Source of the DNA: Citrus sinensis
Taxonomy: Eukaryota; Streptophyta; Magnoliopsida; Sapindales; Rutaceae
Assembly (NCBI RefSeq): GCF_022201045.2
Contig: NC_068562.1
Coordinates: forward strand, 6,058,001 to 6,122,000
Length of the DNA stretch: 64,000 bases
Direction: 5' to 3'
Of the stretch, positions 13,542 to 23,056 are shown in pieces. A program made the translations under genes and the position numbers. The notes beneath the pieces were generated by a model. It did not search any database. It worked only from the letters and a program-made list of their open reading frames with translations, and was not told where the DNA came from. The first letter of the stretch is position 1, and the number at the start of each line of letters is the position of its first letter.

Positions 13542-13549
13542 ATGGCTGA
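13514..13549 (+). promoter_or_regulatory. Short upstream ORF overlapping the PPR start codon
   Basis: An ATG at 13514 opens an 11-codon frame that ends with TGA at 13547-13549, just past the main ATG at 13542 and in another frame. A second out-of-frame ATG at 13519 opens a frame ending at about 13578, also overlapping. If the leader is transcribed from upstream, both could reduce initiation at the main ATG. This is inference from sequence only. Confidence 0.4.
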
Positions 13550-16169
13550 ACCAAATGCCAAATCATGGATCACTATAATTAACGGCTTTTGCAGAGATGG
13601 TTTGCACAAGGAAGCCCTTTCCCTTTTCGCTCATGAGCTACAATCTTCGCCTTCTGTTAGACATAATCACCAGCTTTTTTCAGCTGTTCTCAAATCTTGC
13701 ACTTCTCTCGCTGACATTTTACTGGGCAAGGCTCTTCACGGCTATGTCACTAAGCTTGGCCATATTTCTTGCCAGGCTGTGTCCAAAGCGCTGCTTAACT
13801 TATATGCCAAATGCGGAGTCATTGATGATTGCTATAAGCTGTTCGGTCAAGTGGACAACACTGATCCTGTCACATGGAACATTTTATTATCTGGGTTTGC
13901 GTGTTCTCATGTTGACGATGCTCGTGTTATGAATTTGTTCTACAACATGCATGTCCGCGATCAGCCCAAGCCTAATTCTGTGACTGTTGCTATAGTTCTT
14001 TCCGTGTGTGCACGGTTAGGAGGTATATTTGCAGGGAAGAGTCTGCATGCATATGTGATCAAATTTGGATTGGAAAGACATACTTTGGTTGGAAATTCTC
14101 TTACATCTATGTATGCAAAACGTGGGTTGGTACATGAAGCATACTCTGTGTTTGATAGCATTGAGGACAAAGACGTTGTTTCTTGGAATGCAGTCATTTC
14201 TGGGTTTTCTGAAAATAAGTTACTTGGTGATGCGTTTAGATTGTTTAGTTGGATGCTGACAGGACCAATAAAACCAAATTATGCTACAATTCTCAATATT
14301 CTGCCCATTTGTGCTTCCTTGGATGCGGATGTGGGCTACTTCTTTGGAAGAGAGATTCATTGTTATGTGTTGCGTAGGGCTGAATTGATAGCAGATGTTT
14401 CGGTCTGCAATGCTTTGGTGAGTTTCTACTTGAGATTTGGAAGGACGGAAGAAGCTGAACTATTATTTCGTAGGATGAAATCGAGAGATTTGGTTTCTTG
14501 GAATGCCATTATTGCTGGATATGCATTGAATGATGAGTGGTTAAAAGCACTGAATCTTTTTTGCGAGTTAATCACCAAAGAGATGATATGGCCAGATTCT
14601 GTTACGCTCGTCAGCCTTCTTCCAGCCTGTGCTTGCTTAAAAAACTTGAAGGTTGGGAAAGAAATCCATGGCTATTTTCTCCGTCATCCTTACCTAGAGG
14701 AGGATGCTGCTGTGGGGAATGCCCTAGTTAGTTTCTATGCAAAATGCAGTGACATGGAAGCAGCTTATCGGACATTTTTGATGATTTGTAGGAGAGACTT
14801 GATATCATGGAATTCTATGCTTGATGCCTTTTCAGAAAGTGGATATAATTCTCAGTTTTTGAACCTTTTAAATTGTATGCTGATGGAAGGAATAAGACCT
14901 GACTCCATTACTATCTTAACCATTATTCACTTTTGTACTACTGTGTTGAGAGAAGGTATGGTTAAGGAAACTCATGGCTATTTGATTAAGACTGATTTAC
15001 TACTAGGTGATACTGAGCATAATATTGGAAATGCAATACTTGATGCATATGCAAAATGTAGGAACATTAAGTATGCATTCAATGTTTTCCAGAGTTTACT
15101 GGAGAAGAGAATTTTGGTGACATTCAATCCAGTGATCTCAGGTTATGCAAACCGTGGATCAGCTGATGAAGCATTTATGACATTTAGCAGAATATATGCA
15201 AGGGATCTCACTCCTTGGAATCTAATGATTCGAGTTTATGCTGAAAATGATTTTCCTAATCAGGCTCTCAGTCTATTCCTTAAGTTACAAGCTCAAGGAA
15301 TGAAGCCCGATGCAGTGACTATTATGAGTCTCCTTCCAGTATGTTCTCAAATGGCCTCAGTCCACTTGCTGAGGCAGTGTCATGGATATGTCATAAGAGC
15401 TTGTTTTGATGGTGTCCGCTTGAATGGAGCTCTGCTACATTTATATGCAAAATGTGGCAGCATATTCAGTGCTTCTAAGATTTTCCAGGGTCATCCTCAA
15501 AAAGATGTGGTTATGTTAACTGCTATGATCGGTGGATATGCCATGCATGGCATGGGAAAGGCAGCACTAAAGGTTTTTTCGGATATGCTTGAATTGGGTG
15601 TAAATCCAGACCATGTGGTCATTACTGCTGTGTTATCTGCTTGCAGTCATGCTGGCCTTGTTGATGAAGGACTTGAGATATTTCGTTCAATAGAGAAGGT
15701 TCAGGGGATCAAACCAACCCCAGAACAGTATGCTTCTCTGGTGGATCTTCTTGCTCGAGGAGGACAGATTAGTGATGCATATTCTTTAGTAAATAGGATG
15801 CCTGTTGAAGCAGATTGCAATGTATGGGGAACACTACTAGGTGCCTGCCGGATCCATCATGAGGTGGAATTGGGTCGTGTTGTGGCAAATCGCCTATTTG
15901 AAATGGAAGCAGACAACATTGGAAACTATGTGGTTATGTCAAACCTATATGCAGCAGATGCCAGATGGGATGGGGTTGTGGAGATCAGGAAACTGATGAA
16001 GACAAGAGATTTGAAAAAGCCAGCAGCATGCAGCTGGATTGAAGTGGAGAGGAAGAACAATGCCTTCATGGCCGGAGACTACTCCCATCCTCGACGAGAC
16101 ATGATTTACTGGGTATTGAGTATATTGGATGAGCAAATAAAAGATCAAGTCACTATTTCTGAGATTTGA
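13542..16169 (+). CDS. SLG1: E-class pentatricopeptide repeat protein, SLG1-like (At5g08490 type)
   Basis: PLS-class PPR proteins bind organelle RNA one base per repeat; the Arabidopsis protein this most resembles (SLOW GROWTH1) is needed for editing of mitochondrial nad3 RNA. This is one uninterrupted exon of 875 residues, as usual for the family. Tandem PPR units fill most of it, with typical signatures such as LLNLYAKCGVIDDCYKLF, KDVVSWNAVISGF, RDLVSWNAIIAGYA, IHGYFLRHPYL and GLVDEGLEIFRSI. The end has E/E+ type motifs (VWGTLLGACRIHHEVELG, YVVMSNLYAADARWDGV, KKPAACSWIEVE) and no DYW deaminase. I chose the first in-frame ATG. Upstream, the same frame still reads PPR-like (NAEQVFAEM) back to a TGA at 13515-13517, so the ancestral start may have been further 5'. 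No clear transit peptide is visible at this start. Confidence 0.93.
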   Translation: MAEPNAKSWITIINGFCRDGLHKEALSLFAHELQSSPSVRHNHQLFSAVLKSCTSLADILLGKALHGYVTKLGHISCQAVSKALLNLYAKCGVIDDCYKLFGQVDNTDPVTWNILLSGFACSHVDDARVMNLFYNMHVRDQPKPNSVTVAIVLSVCARLGGIFAGKSLHAYVIKFGLERHTLVGNSLTSMYAKRGLVHEAYSVFDSIEDKDVVSWNAVISGFSENKLLGDAFRLFSWMLTGPIKPNYATILNILPICASLDADVGYFFGREIHCYVLRRAELIADVSVCNALVSFYLRFGRTEEAELLFRRMKSRDLVSWNAIIAGYALNDEWLKALNLFCELITKEMIWPDSVTLVSLLPACACLKNLKVGKEIHGYFLRHPYLEEDAAVGNALVSFYAKCSDMEAAYRTFLMICRRDLISWNSMLDAFSESGYNSQFLNLLNCMLMEGIRPDSITILTIIHFCTTVLREGMVKETHGYLIKTDLLLGDTEHNIGNAILDAYAKCRNIKYAFNVFQSLLEKRILVTFNPVISGYANRGSADEAFMTFSRIYARDLTPWNLMIRVYAENDFPNQALSLFLKLQAQGMKPDAVTIMSLLPVCSQMASVHLLRQCHGYVIRACFDGVRLNGALLHLYAKCGSIFSASKIFQGHPQKDVVMLTAMIGGYAMHGMGKAALKVFSDMLELGVNPDHVVITAVLSACSHAGLVDEGLEIFRSIEKVQGIKPTPEQYASLVDLLARGGQISDAYSLVNRMPVEADCNVWGTLLGACRIHHEVELGRVVANRLFEMEADNIGNYVVMSNLYAADARWDGVVEIRKLMKTRDLKKPAACSWIEVERKNNAFMAGDYSHPRRDMIYWVLSILDEQIKDQVTISEI

Positions 16170-16918
16170 ACTGGATTACTTATATATGATAGGTATGCCA
16201 TTCTACTTGAATGAATGTAATGTGCACATTGACATTTAGAGTAGTAGGGAAAGTAGTGACTTGAAAATGTCAGTTTCAGAAATAGTTATCGTCTTATGCC
16301 CTTTATTTCTTTTTCTTTTTTTTTTTGAAAGGTATGCCCTTTATTTCATTTTCTGGATGAATGTCCAAATCTTCATGGGTGAAATGATTTTGTCAAGTCA
16401 TTCCGTGGAAGTTCTTTGGCTTTAAACCGCTGGTGGCATGCCTTAGATAGGAATTCAGGTGACCTCAATTTGATATTTTATTTCAGTTTTATTTATATAT
16501 GTATTTTCTCATTTTTTGTTGACATCGACTGTCATGTCAGTTAGTGTCATTCTATGGGAATGTTAGTACTTGGGGAGATAGTAATGTGGAGCATAAATGC
16601 TGGGAATCACTGTTGATAATCTGCAGCTTAGCTATTTCAAAAACAGGGTTTCCGATTAACACAGTCATTCAAAATGCAAAAGGAACCAAAAAAGCAAGAG
16701 GCACGGCTTCCAGGATGCATATGATTTGTTTTCCAAGTTGAAATTGATTCCACATAATCCTTACAGCATAAAATCCACAGTTACTAGCTTACTAGCTCAT
16801 GCTGCCAGTTTCATGCCCTTTACTCTTTCCTCCACTCAGTTAATAGGAAAACCGAGGATGTAAATTTTATGTTATTTTCTCTTAACTGCTTTTAACCTCT
16901 TGTTTCAATTTTGACTAG
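16170..16918. other. PPR 3' flank and spacer
   Basis: AT-rich sequence holding the PPR 3' UTR. The open frame at 16544-16741 has no recognisable domain. CCCTTTATTTC is repeated at about 16299 and 16338. I see no gene in it. Confidence 0.5.
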
Positions 16919-17053
16919 ATGGAAAACCAAAGGCAAAATTATTCACGAAGAAAGGGATGGCAAAGGAAAAGGCTTTTGAATTACAGCTACGGGAGCGAGA
17001 GAAGGTCAATCAGTCCACAGCAAATCCTTTGCACACTGAGGATTACTAAAGCA
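16919..17053 (+). pseudogene. Relict of SGS3 exon 4 with frame disruption
   Basis: The segment aligns with SGS3 exon 4 (4165-4322), including the flanking splice sites: ACTAG then ATGGA at the left, and AG then GTATAT at the right. One frame reads IIHEERDGKGK (SGS3: IIHEARDEKEE) and then meets TGA. Another frame then reads REREKVNQSTANPLHTEDY (SGS3: QEREKVKQSIANPKNTEDY) and ends with TAA. It is 135 nt against 158 nt, so it is shortened and frameshifted. No other SGS3 exon is recognisable beside it. It is best explained as the survivor of an old local duplication of SGS3 or a close relative. Confidence 0.85.
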
Positions 17054-17740
17054 GGTATATAAAATAGAATCCAGTGGCCTTCTAAAATTGCTATGATGCA
17101 TTTCAACGAGCTAAGTGACAGACTCAAGTCTGTTGTAATCTTTTCAAGCCTAAACCTCACTTCAGAACCTCATCATTTTGAAATGTAATGTCGTTCTTGT
17201 TAAGTTAGGAGTTGTGTTTGTTCGTGAAAGACCCATAAGACAGAATGCATCTATCCTTGTGAAAAACTAATTATTCAATGTTTCATTCAGTTTGCTTTTT
17301 GACTATCTCCACTACAATAGTTCTAATTGTTCTTTTGAACATTCAAATTTCACCTTTTCTAATAGTCCTTTTGTTCACATTTTCTGCCAAAAAAATTATT
17401 CTACTAATAATATGTAATCCGTGCAAGACTGCTGGAGAACCTAAGAATGCAAATTCTGCATTGCGTTGAATCAAGCATGCCTTGATCTAAAGTTTGCTGG
17501 ATAAGCCAAATTTTGCGTCAGATCACTATAGCTTTAATCTGTGGTTGTTTTAAACAATCTAATGGTGAGAATAAGCAATATATCTGGTTAACTCATGGGC
17601 AGATAAACAATAATTTGTTACAATCAAAGACTGAAAAAGCAGATGAGTCTTCCTCACTAAATCCTCCTATATATACTCTATATGTGCTTGTTTACAGGGG
17701 GGAAAACAAAGTTTTAACAGGAGGAGGTACCGTATCAAAA
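17054..17740. other. Spacer and 3' flank of the VQ gene
   Basis: AT-rich sequence without a convincing gene. The right part is the 3' UTR of the minus-strand VQ gene. Short frames at 17278-17469 and 17513-17773 are low-complexity hydrophobic or lack any domain. Confidence 0.5.
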
Positions 17741-18259
17741 TCATGGTCTCTCACTTGTCCTGGGAGATGTTAGAGGGAACAAAGTGAGTAGTTCTGGTTC
17801 AGTATATCCTGGTCTAGACCGTGGTGATGGATGCAAATAAAATCGCCTCTCTTTGATGGCTTTCTCCTCTTCTTGGCTATTGAATGCAGATATTGCTGAT
17901 TCTACTTTGTTTTCGTCTTCCATTATGGACAGCTTTGCGAAGATTGTAGACGGAGTTCCAACAGGACTTGCGGGAAAACTGGGAGTTCCTGATTTAGATG
18001 GAGATGAACCAGGTTTGAAGATGATAGGCGGTTTGACTATCTCAAGCTTTGGCCTGGTATACTGTCTTCTTTCATGGAGTTTAGAAGTCTGCCTCTTTAT
18101 GCCTGCTACCTTTGCGGCTGCTCTATCTTGCGAAGCTGTGTTACTCTCTGAGGGGCCTGTTAAACGTTGCACTACCTCTCTAAAAGTGTTTGTGTCTGTC
18201 TGCACAAAAGTTGTTAATGGTTTGCAACCGGCTGCACCTTGGCTTGCCGGATTTTCCAT
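17741..18259 (-). CDS. VQ-motif protein, MAP-kinase-substrate type
   Basis: VQ proteins are small nuclear plant regulators that bind WRKY factors through the VQ motif; some (the MVQ group) are phosphorylated by MPK3/MPK6. This is a single exon of 172 residues. The core motif FREVVQRLTG is at residues 26-35, matching the FxxxVQxLTG consensus. After it comes a basic stretch (IKRQTSKLHERRQ), then Ser-Pro and Thr-Pro sites (SSPSKSGTP, PASPVGTPS, HPSPRSRPG) and a conserved C-terminal LFPLTSPRTS. These proline-directed sites fit the VQ4/VQ11/VQ31-like subgroup, but I cannot assign the exact member. A splice acceptor (GCAG) at about 18312-18315 on this strand and a donor at about 19521 suggest a long intron in the 5' UTR. 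Confidence 0.9.
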   Translation of the reverse strand: MENPASQGAAGCKPLTTFVQTDTNTFREVVQRLTGPSESNTASQDRAAAKVAGIKRQTSKLHERRQYTRPKLEIVKPPIIFKPGSSPSKSGTPSFPASPVGTPSTIFAKLSIMEDENKVESAISAFNSQEEEKAIKERRFYLHPSPRSRPGYTEPELLTLFPLTSPRTSERP

Positions 18260-18311
18260 GGATGTTTATCTCATTTGACAGGCTTGGTTTCCCAATCAGA
18301 TAGGCCCTAAC

Positions 18312-19521
18312 CTGCAAAAAGTTTTCAATTTTATAATGGTAAGTAGTTCATTTTATAGCATCATTTTCACATCAAAGTTGCGATATATTTTTTGATGTGC
18401 TACTTATGGACATGTATGGTAGTGGCTTGCCTTACCTAACTCTATTCCATTACAGTAGAAACAGGTGCGATTATATTACTTTCTAGAAACATAAAAATTG
18501 AAATAATAATAATAATAATAATAATCTGCAATAGGGATGCACAAAAAAGGAAGTATAACAGATGAGTTCTTATGTGTGTGTTGAAGAGTTTTCAAATTCT
18601 AATAGGCTAAAGTAAATAGAAACGGAAGATCTAAATTCGTGGTCTTTAAAGGCTCCCAGTGTGTTCAGGTCCCCATATCTTATGACTGGCAAATTGCGCA
18701 AGTTTCAAGCAAGTGTGGCCTTCTTGAAATGTAAACAAGAACAAGGTAGAGAAATTACACACGCACACATGCACCAAAAAAAGAAAAAAGATAAGATGCA
18801 TCTCAGAGACATTGTATAAAAAAACCCTCATGAGAATGACGTTGTTTACAGAATTCTAGTGATGGGTAGGCATTGTTTGACACGACCTGTCAAAAAGCTA
18901 CTCTGGTGGAATTTTTTTTTTTTTTCCCAAGGTGCGTCAAACTTTTCACTCACTATTGGGATTTGGGAATGCTTTATCTCTCTGAATTAAAAGTGAAGAT
19001 TCATAAATAAATAAACAAATAATAACGAAAGATGATCTTTGCGTATATCTTTAATATTTGACAAGCACATGTTTTCTATTGGAAGCAGATCATGCAAAGA
19101 TGCGCATTCTTCTAACTCTCGCTCATCTAGGTCGATATATTACCTCTACATGCCCTTACTATCTGGAAAAAAATAATAATAAATAAAATAAAATATTGAT
19201 GTTTTGGCCTGCAAAGTTTCCTCATAACTAATTGATGTTCAGAAAACAATCACAGGATTCGCACAAGATATTACAAGATTTAATCATAAGAAAACATACG
19301 GCAGGCATGCGATGAACAAAACATTAGAACTGCAACTATGGTGAAGCTAAGAAACTTCTCCCCAATGATCATAAATTAATTCCTAAATCAATCAGCAGCT
19401 CAGATTGATTATTGTTGTCGATTCAATTATGAATTCCGTTGCATTTAATCCAATTCTATTAAGAGACACATTTAAAAAGCATAGGGAAAAAAAAAGAAAA
19501 AGATGAAGCTCGGAGACATAC
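18312..19521 (-). other. Possible 5' UTR intron of the VQ gene
   Basis: On the minus strand, a donor-like CTTAG/GTATGT lies at about 19521 and an acceptor-like TTTTTGCAG/GTT at about 18312. The sequence between is AT-rich, has no gene, and contains an (AAT)n run at about 18510-18533. The pairing is inferred and untested. Confidence 0.35.
18510..18533. repeat. (AAT)n microsatellite
   Basis: About seven AAT units in a row, within the presumed leader intron of the VQ gene. Confidence 0.9.
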
Positions 19522-19886
19522 CTAAGAGGCCCTCTGATATTAACCGAGAATGCCAAAACGTGAAACTTTGCTACATTTAGTTGAAATTTAGGAGCAAAAT
19601 AATTATGGGAAAAAATAGAAGAAGAAGAAAGAGAAAATAAATAAAAGTGGGAAGTTATATCAACTAACTAAAAAGAAGGTTATGGCCGAGGCTGAACTGC
19701 CAACTACGACAAACAAAAAACGTAACCTCACAAAATGTAATTTCAGCCGTTGGTTTTGCCACGTCATTTGGTTTGTTGTCAAGCGCCAGAACAGGGCTGT
19801 GATTTCAGTTACTCTTGTTGGATTTTGCGCCTTCCTTTCTAATTCAACTCCCATAATTGATTCTGCCTTGCCTCATTAACATGTTC

Positions 19887-19918
<32 letters not shown>

Positions 19919-20640
19919 ATATAATAATAATAATTTCATTTCCATAGACAGCTAAGCAGGTTACCAGCTTTAACAAGCTTCTAAATGGGGAGGGTTGACT
20001 GATTTATGACTCGATATTATTGTATTAATTGTCATAAGAATAAATTGTGAACAATAATGATAGTGCTCAAATTGCCAATCATACAAGATGAACCAGACAG
20101 CTACTTTTTCATATGAACCTAACAAAAAAATTGACAGGAAACGCATGATTTTAACAAATGGATGACCAACTTTCTAAAAAGAAAGAAAAGGAAAAGAACA
20201 ATAAAAACTAAAAGCAAACGGATGATCAGGACCACAACTTAATGAACTGGTCAACACAACTCCAAGAACAGCTGGTAGCACTTATCCAGACATTAGGTTG
20301 GATAGAGATGGGGCATTACTAATACAAATTCTTTTTCTTGGTGATATTTTTAAGACTCATGTGGTATATAAATGATTTTTTTTTTATTTTGGAGTAAGTT
20401 TTTTATTTTTTTTCTTTTTTCATCTCATACGTATTAAGGTCGTTGCATAAATGGTGAAAATTCATCTTATTCACTTGATGAATGTTTAAAACTGAATTCC
20501 TTAACTTTAACATATATAGAAAAAGTAATTAAATCTCAACCTTCTTATACCATTCAAAAAGAACTTATCGGTTGAATTAAATTAACATCAACAATTTCAA
20601 ATGAAAATTTCTTCACCAGATCATGGCCAACGAGGAATCC
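19522..20640. other. Spacer upstream of the VQ gene
   Basis: This spacer holds the probable VQ promoter and AT-rich sequence. A homopolymer pair of about 21 C then 11 A sits at 19888-19919. The 65-codon frame at 19682-19879 has no recognisable domain and I do not call it. Confidence 0.5.
19888..19919. repeat. Homopolymer pair C(21)A(11)
   Basis: An uninterrupted run of about 21 C is followed directly by about 11 A. The length should be treated with caution because such runs are error-prone in sequencing and assembly. Confidence 0.85.
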
Positions 20641-20659
20641 AAAAAGATTAATTTGATAT

Positions 20660-20955
20660 AAGCTTGTGAGGGTAGCGGTTCTAGTCCCCACAAAAGTATT
20701 GTGGGGGTTAAATGTTCTTTATATTAAAAAAATTTTCTCCCTTCCGAAATGCAAGTAGAGTATGGACATTCCTCTCTTGTGAGGGGTTATTTGTCTGGGC
20801 ATGTACTTCATAGAATTCATTGTAATAATGTAAGTCTCAATCATGTATATCTGATTGTAAATATTAGTGTAATATCTCTGTTATAATAAGCAGTTGTTGT
20901 AAATATCTGTGTAATGCAGTAATCTGATGATTAATCAGTATTCAAAAAAAAAAAA
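20660..20955 (+). mobile_element. SINE-like dispersed repeat, copy A
   Basis: The left part has GTGAGGGTAGCGGTTCTAGTCC, resembling a pol III box B. The body then matches the copy at 34053-34335 over more than 200 bp (TTATTTGTCTG, CATGTACT, GTAATAATGTAAG, ATTAGTGTAATAT). It ends at about 20944 with a 12-A tail. The tRNA-like head is shorter than in the other copy, so it looks 5'-truncated. No target-site duplication was recognised. Confidence 0.55.
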
Positions 20956-21073
20956 TCTAACATTAAATAGCTGTTATTGCGGTACGTTTAATCAACACAG
21001 CCGAATTACCAAAATTGTTCGCAAGACAGTTTAGGCTGGTCCCTCTTAATAAATTGCCGTGGAAATAAAATTT

Positions 21074-22290
21074 GAATTGCTGTCCATACATGTAAATTCC
21101 ACGTTTGAATGTTGACTTGACCTCTATGTCATTCATTACTTTCCTTTTATGTGCCGTCTCGTTCAAGTTTTTCACTCCTAAAATCAATTTGATGCATATT
21201 CAGGTGGTGGAGGTAATAACTGATGATGTATATGGTACTATCTCTAACTTAGCGGGTATATATATAGTCTTCATCTCATGCATGTGGTCTCAATATATAT
21301 ATAGTTTTTTGGGTCATGCAAACACGTTATTAAACTATATTATTTAATAAAGTCAATATTGACATGTTATTTATAATGAATTGAACGATGACTGTATTAA
21401 ATTATATGTTTAAAACTGTCTTTATATAAAAAAATAATGAGAGTATCCACACATAAAAATATATTACCATCTAAATTTCACTACTTCGCTCTCTATATGA
21501 TAGTTGATAAGATCACATGTGTTTTTAGAGCTAGCACACGTTAAGTTAACTCTCATGCGTTCATTTATATGCACAATATCTGGTAATTAGGATTTGCTCT
21601 CCTGATGTACACTAGCTTCTTAATTATTTCCTATGTATCTAGGTTCACTTAGAGTTATTACTGTGATATGTGAACAAACATATTGTGAATTGCTGCTGTC
21701 TATATACGTAAATTCCGCATTTGAATGTTGACTTAACCTCTAATTCATTAATTACTTTCCTTTATGTGCCGTCTCGTTCAAGTTTTTCACTGATAAAATT
21801 AATTTGATTCATACTCGCGTGGTGCAGATAATAACTGATGATATATGTGGTATTATCTCCAAATTGGTGCACGTATATGTAGTTATTTTTTCATACGGAT
21901 ACCTTTATTTATTTTTTTTTTGTAGATATATTATTAAAGCATATAGTTTAATAGAGTCAGTAGATATATGCTATTAAATCATATGATTTTATAGTAAATT
22001 AAATGCTGACTGTATTAAATCATATGATTCATAGTGTGTTTATATAAAAATAAAATAAAGAGAATTTGTATATATTACCATTTAAATTTAACTACTACTC
22101 ACTGTGTATGATGAGATCACGTGTGCTTTTAGAGCTGGCACACGTTAAGTTAAACTCTCTTGTGTACATTTACATGCAGAATATCTGGTAACTAGGATTT
22201 GCTCTCCTGATACATATGAGCTTCTTTATTAATTCTTATGTGTCTAGGTTCATTTAGTGTTATTATTGTGATATGTGAACAAACAAACCG
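21074..22290. repeat. Two-copy tandem duplication, ~610-bp unit
   Basis: Copy 1 (about 21074-21683) and copy 2 (about 21684-22290) share many blocks in the same order: TTTGAATGTTGACTT, TTATGTGCCGTCTCGTTCAA, AATAACTGATGAT, GACTGTATTAAAT, GCACACGTTAAGTTAA, ATATCTGGTAA, GGATTTGCTCTCCTGAT and GTGATATGTGAACAAACA. The offset drifts from about 616 to 605 bp through small indels. The divergence suggests an old duplication. It lies 335 bp upstream of the gene at 22625. Confidence 0.9.
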
Positions 22291-22624
22291 CAGGCCAAGC
22301 GCCAACCACTTCATTGTTATTACTTATTTGCCGACTGGATATTCTTGGGGGGTTACCTATCATTTTCAATATTCAAAATCAAGATGAATATGCGTGATGT
22401 AATGTAAACGCTCCGAATAATCCGGCGATACATGGCTGTGAATAGCACCCCAACTCTCTCATTAATATATACTTGACTTGTATTCATATACATGCATAAC
22501 AAATTTCCGCTATTTGCAGACACAAATTTCAAATTTGCGTCTACTTTTTAATTGCAGCATATCAGACAATATCATCAAACTCAAAACCCTTTGCCTTTGG
22601 ACTTGAAACAGGCAAAAGAAAGGT

Positions 22625-23056
22625 ATGGTCTCAGAGGATTTCAGCTTTCCAAAGATGACCTACCAGCTGCCAAACATGGCAGTTACGCCATGGTTGTGGC
22701 GCATCTCGTCTACTGTTTATCCAGCTGATTATTACGAGGGAGAAGCGGCAGCAGATGATCAGCTTTCGGAATGCGAGGAGAAGATGGACATGTTGTGGGA
22801 AGACTTCAATGAAGAACTGCAAAGGGTCTGTTCCTTGAAGGACAAGAAAACGAAAGAGGCTGCTGCAGTGGCGCCAGTTAAATTGTCGAATGACCCATCG
22901 GCGGCTCGCGTTAAGATGGTGGAGCTTTATTGTATGCAAGCGACAGAAAGTGGGATGATACGAGATAAGAGATCCAGCAAAGCTGCGCTGTTAGTGATGA
23001 AGTTTTTGAAGAAACTCTTCTCCATTACCACCACTCATCAGATCAAGAACAATTAA
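22625..23056 (+). CDS. Small plant protein of unknown function
   Basis: One open frame of 143 residues. I do not recognise the family with certainty. It has an acidic centre with EEKMDMLWEDFNEELQRV (about residues 55-72), a basic/Ala-rich linker (KDKKTKEAAAVAPVKLS) and a basic amphipathic C-terminus with KAALLVMKFLKKLFSI. The composition is coding-like and the central block is reminiscent of short uncharacterised angiosperm proteins. An alternative ATG 30 bp downstream (MTYQLP) is possible. There is no signal peptide. Its upstream region carries the 610-bp tandem duplication. The 3' flank to 23400 is AT-rich with no further exon visible. Confidence 0.6.
   Translation: MVSEDFSFPKMTYQLPNMAVTPWLWRISSTVYPADYYEGEAAADDQLSECEEKMDMLWEDFNEELQRVCSLKDKKTKEAAAVAPVKLSNDPSAARVKMVELYCMQATESGMIRDKRSSKAALLVMKFLKKLFSITTTHQIKNN

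Noticed and set aside
17853-18278. 141-codon plus-strand frame
   Set aside because: Antisense shadow of the VQ gene, whose motif FREVVQRLTG is decisive for the minus strand.
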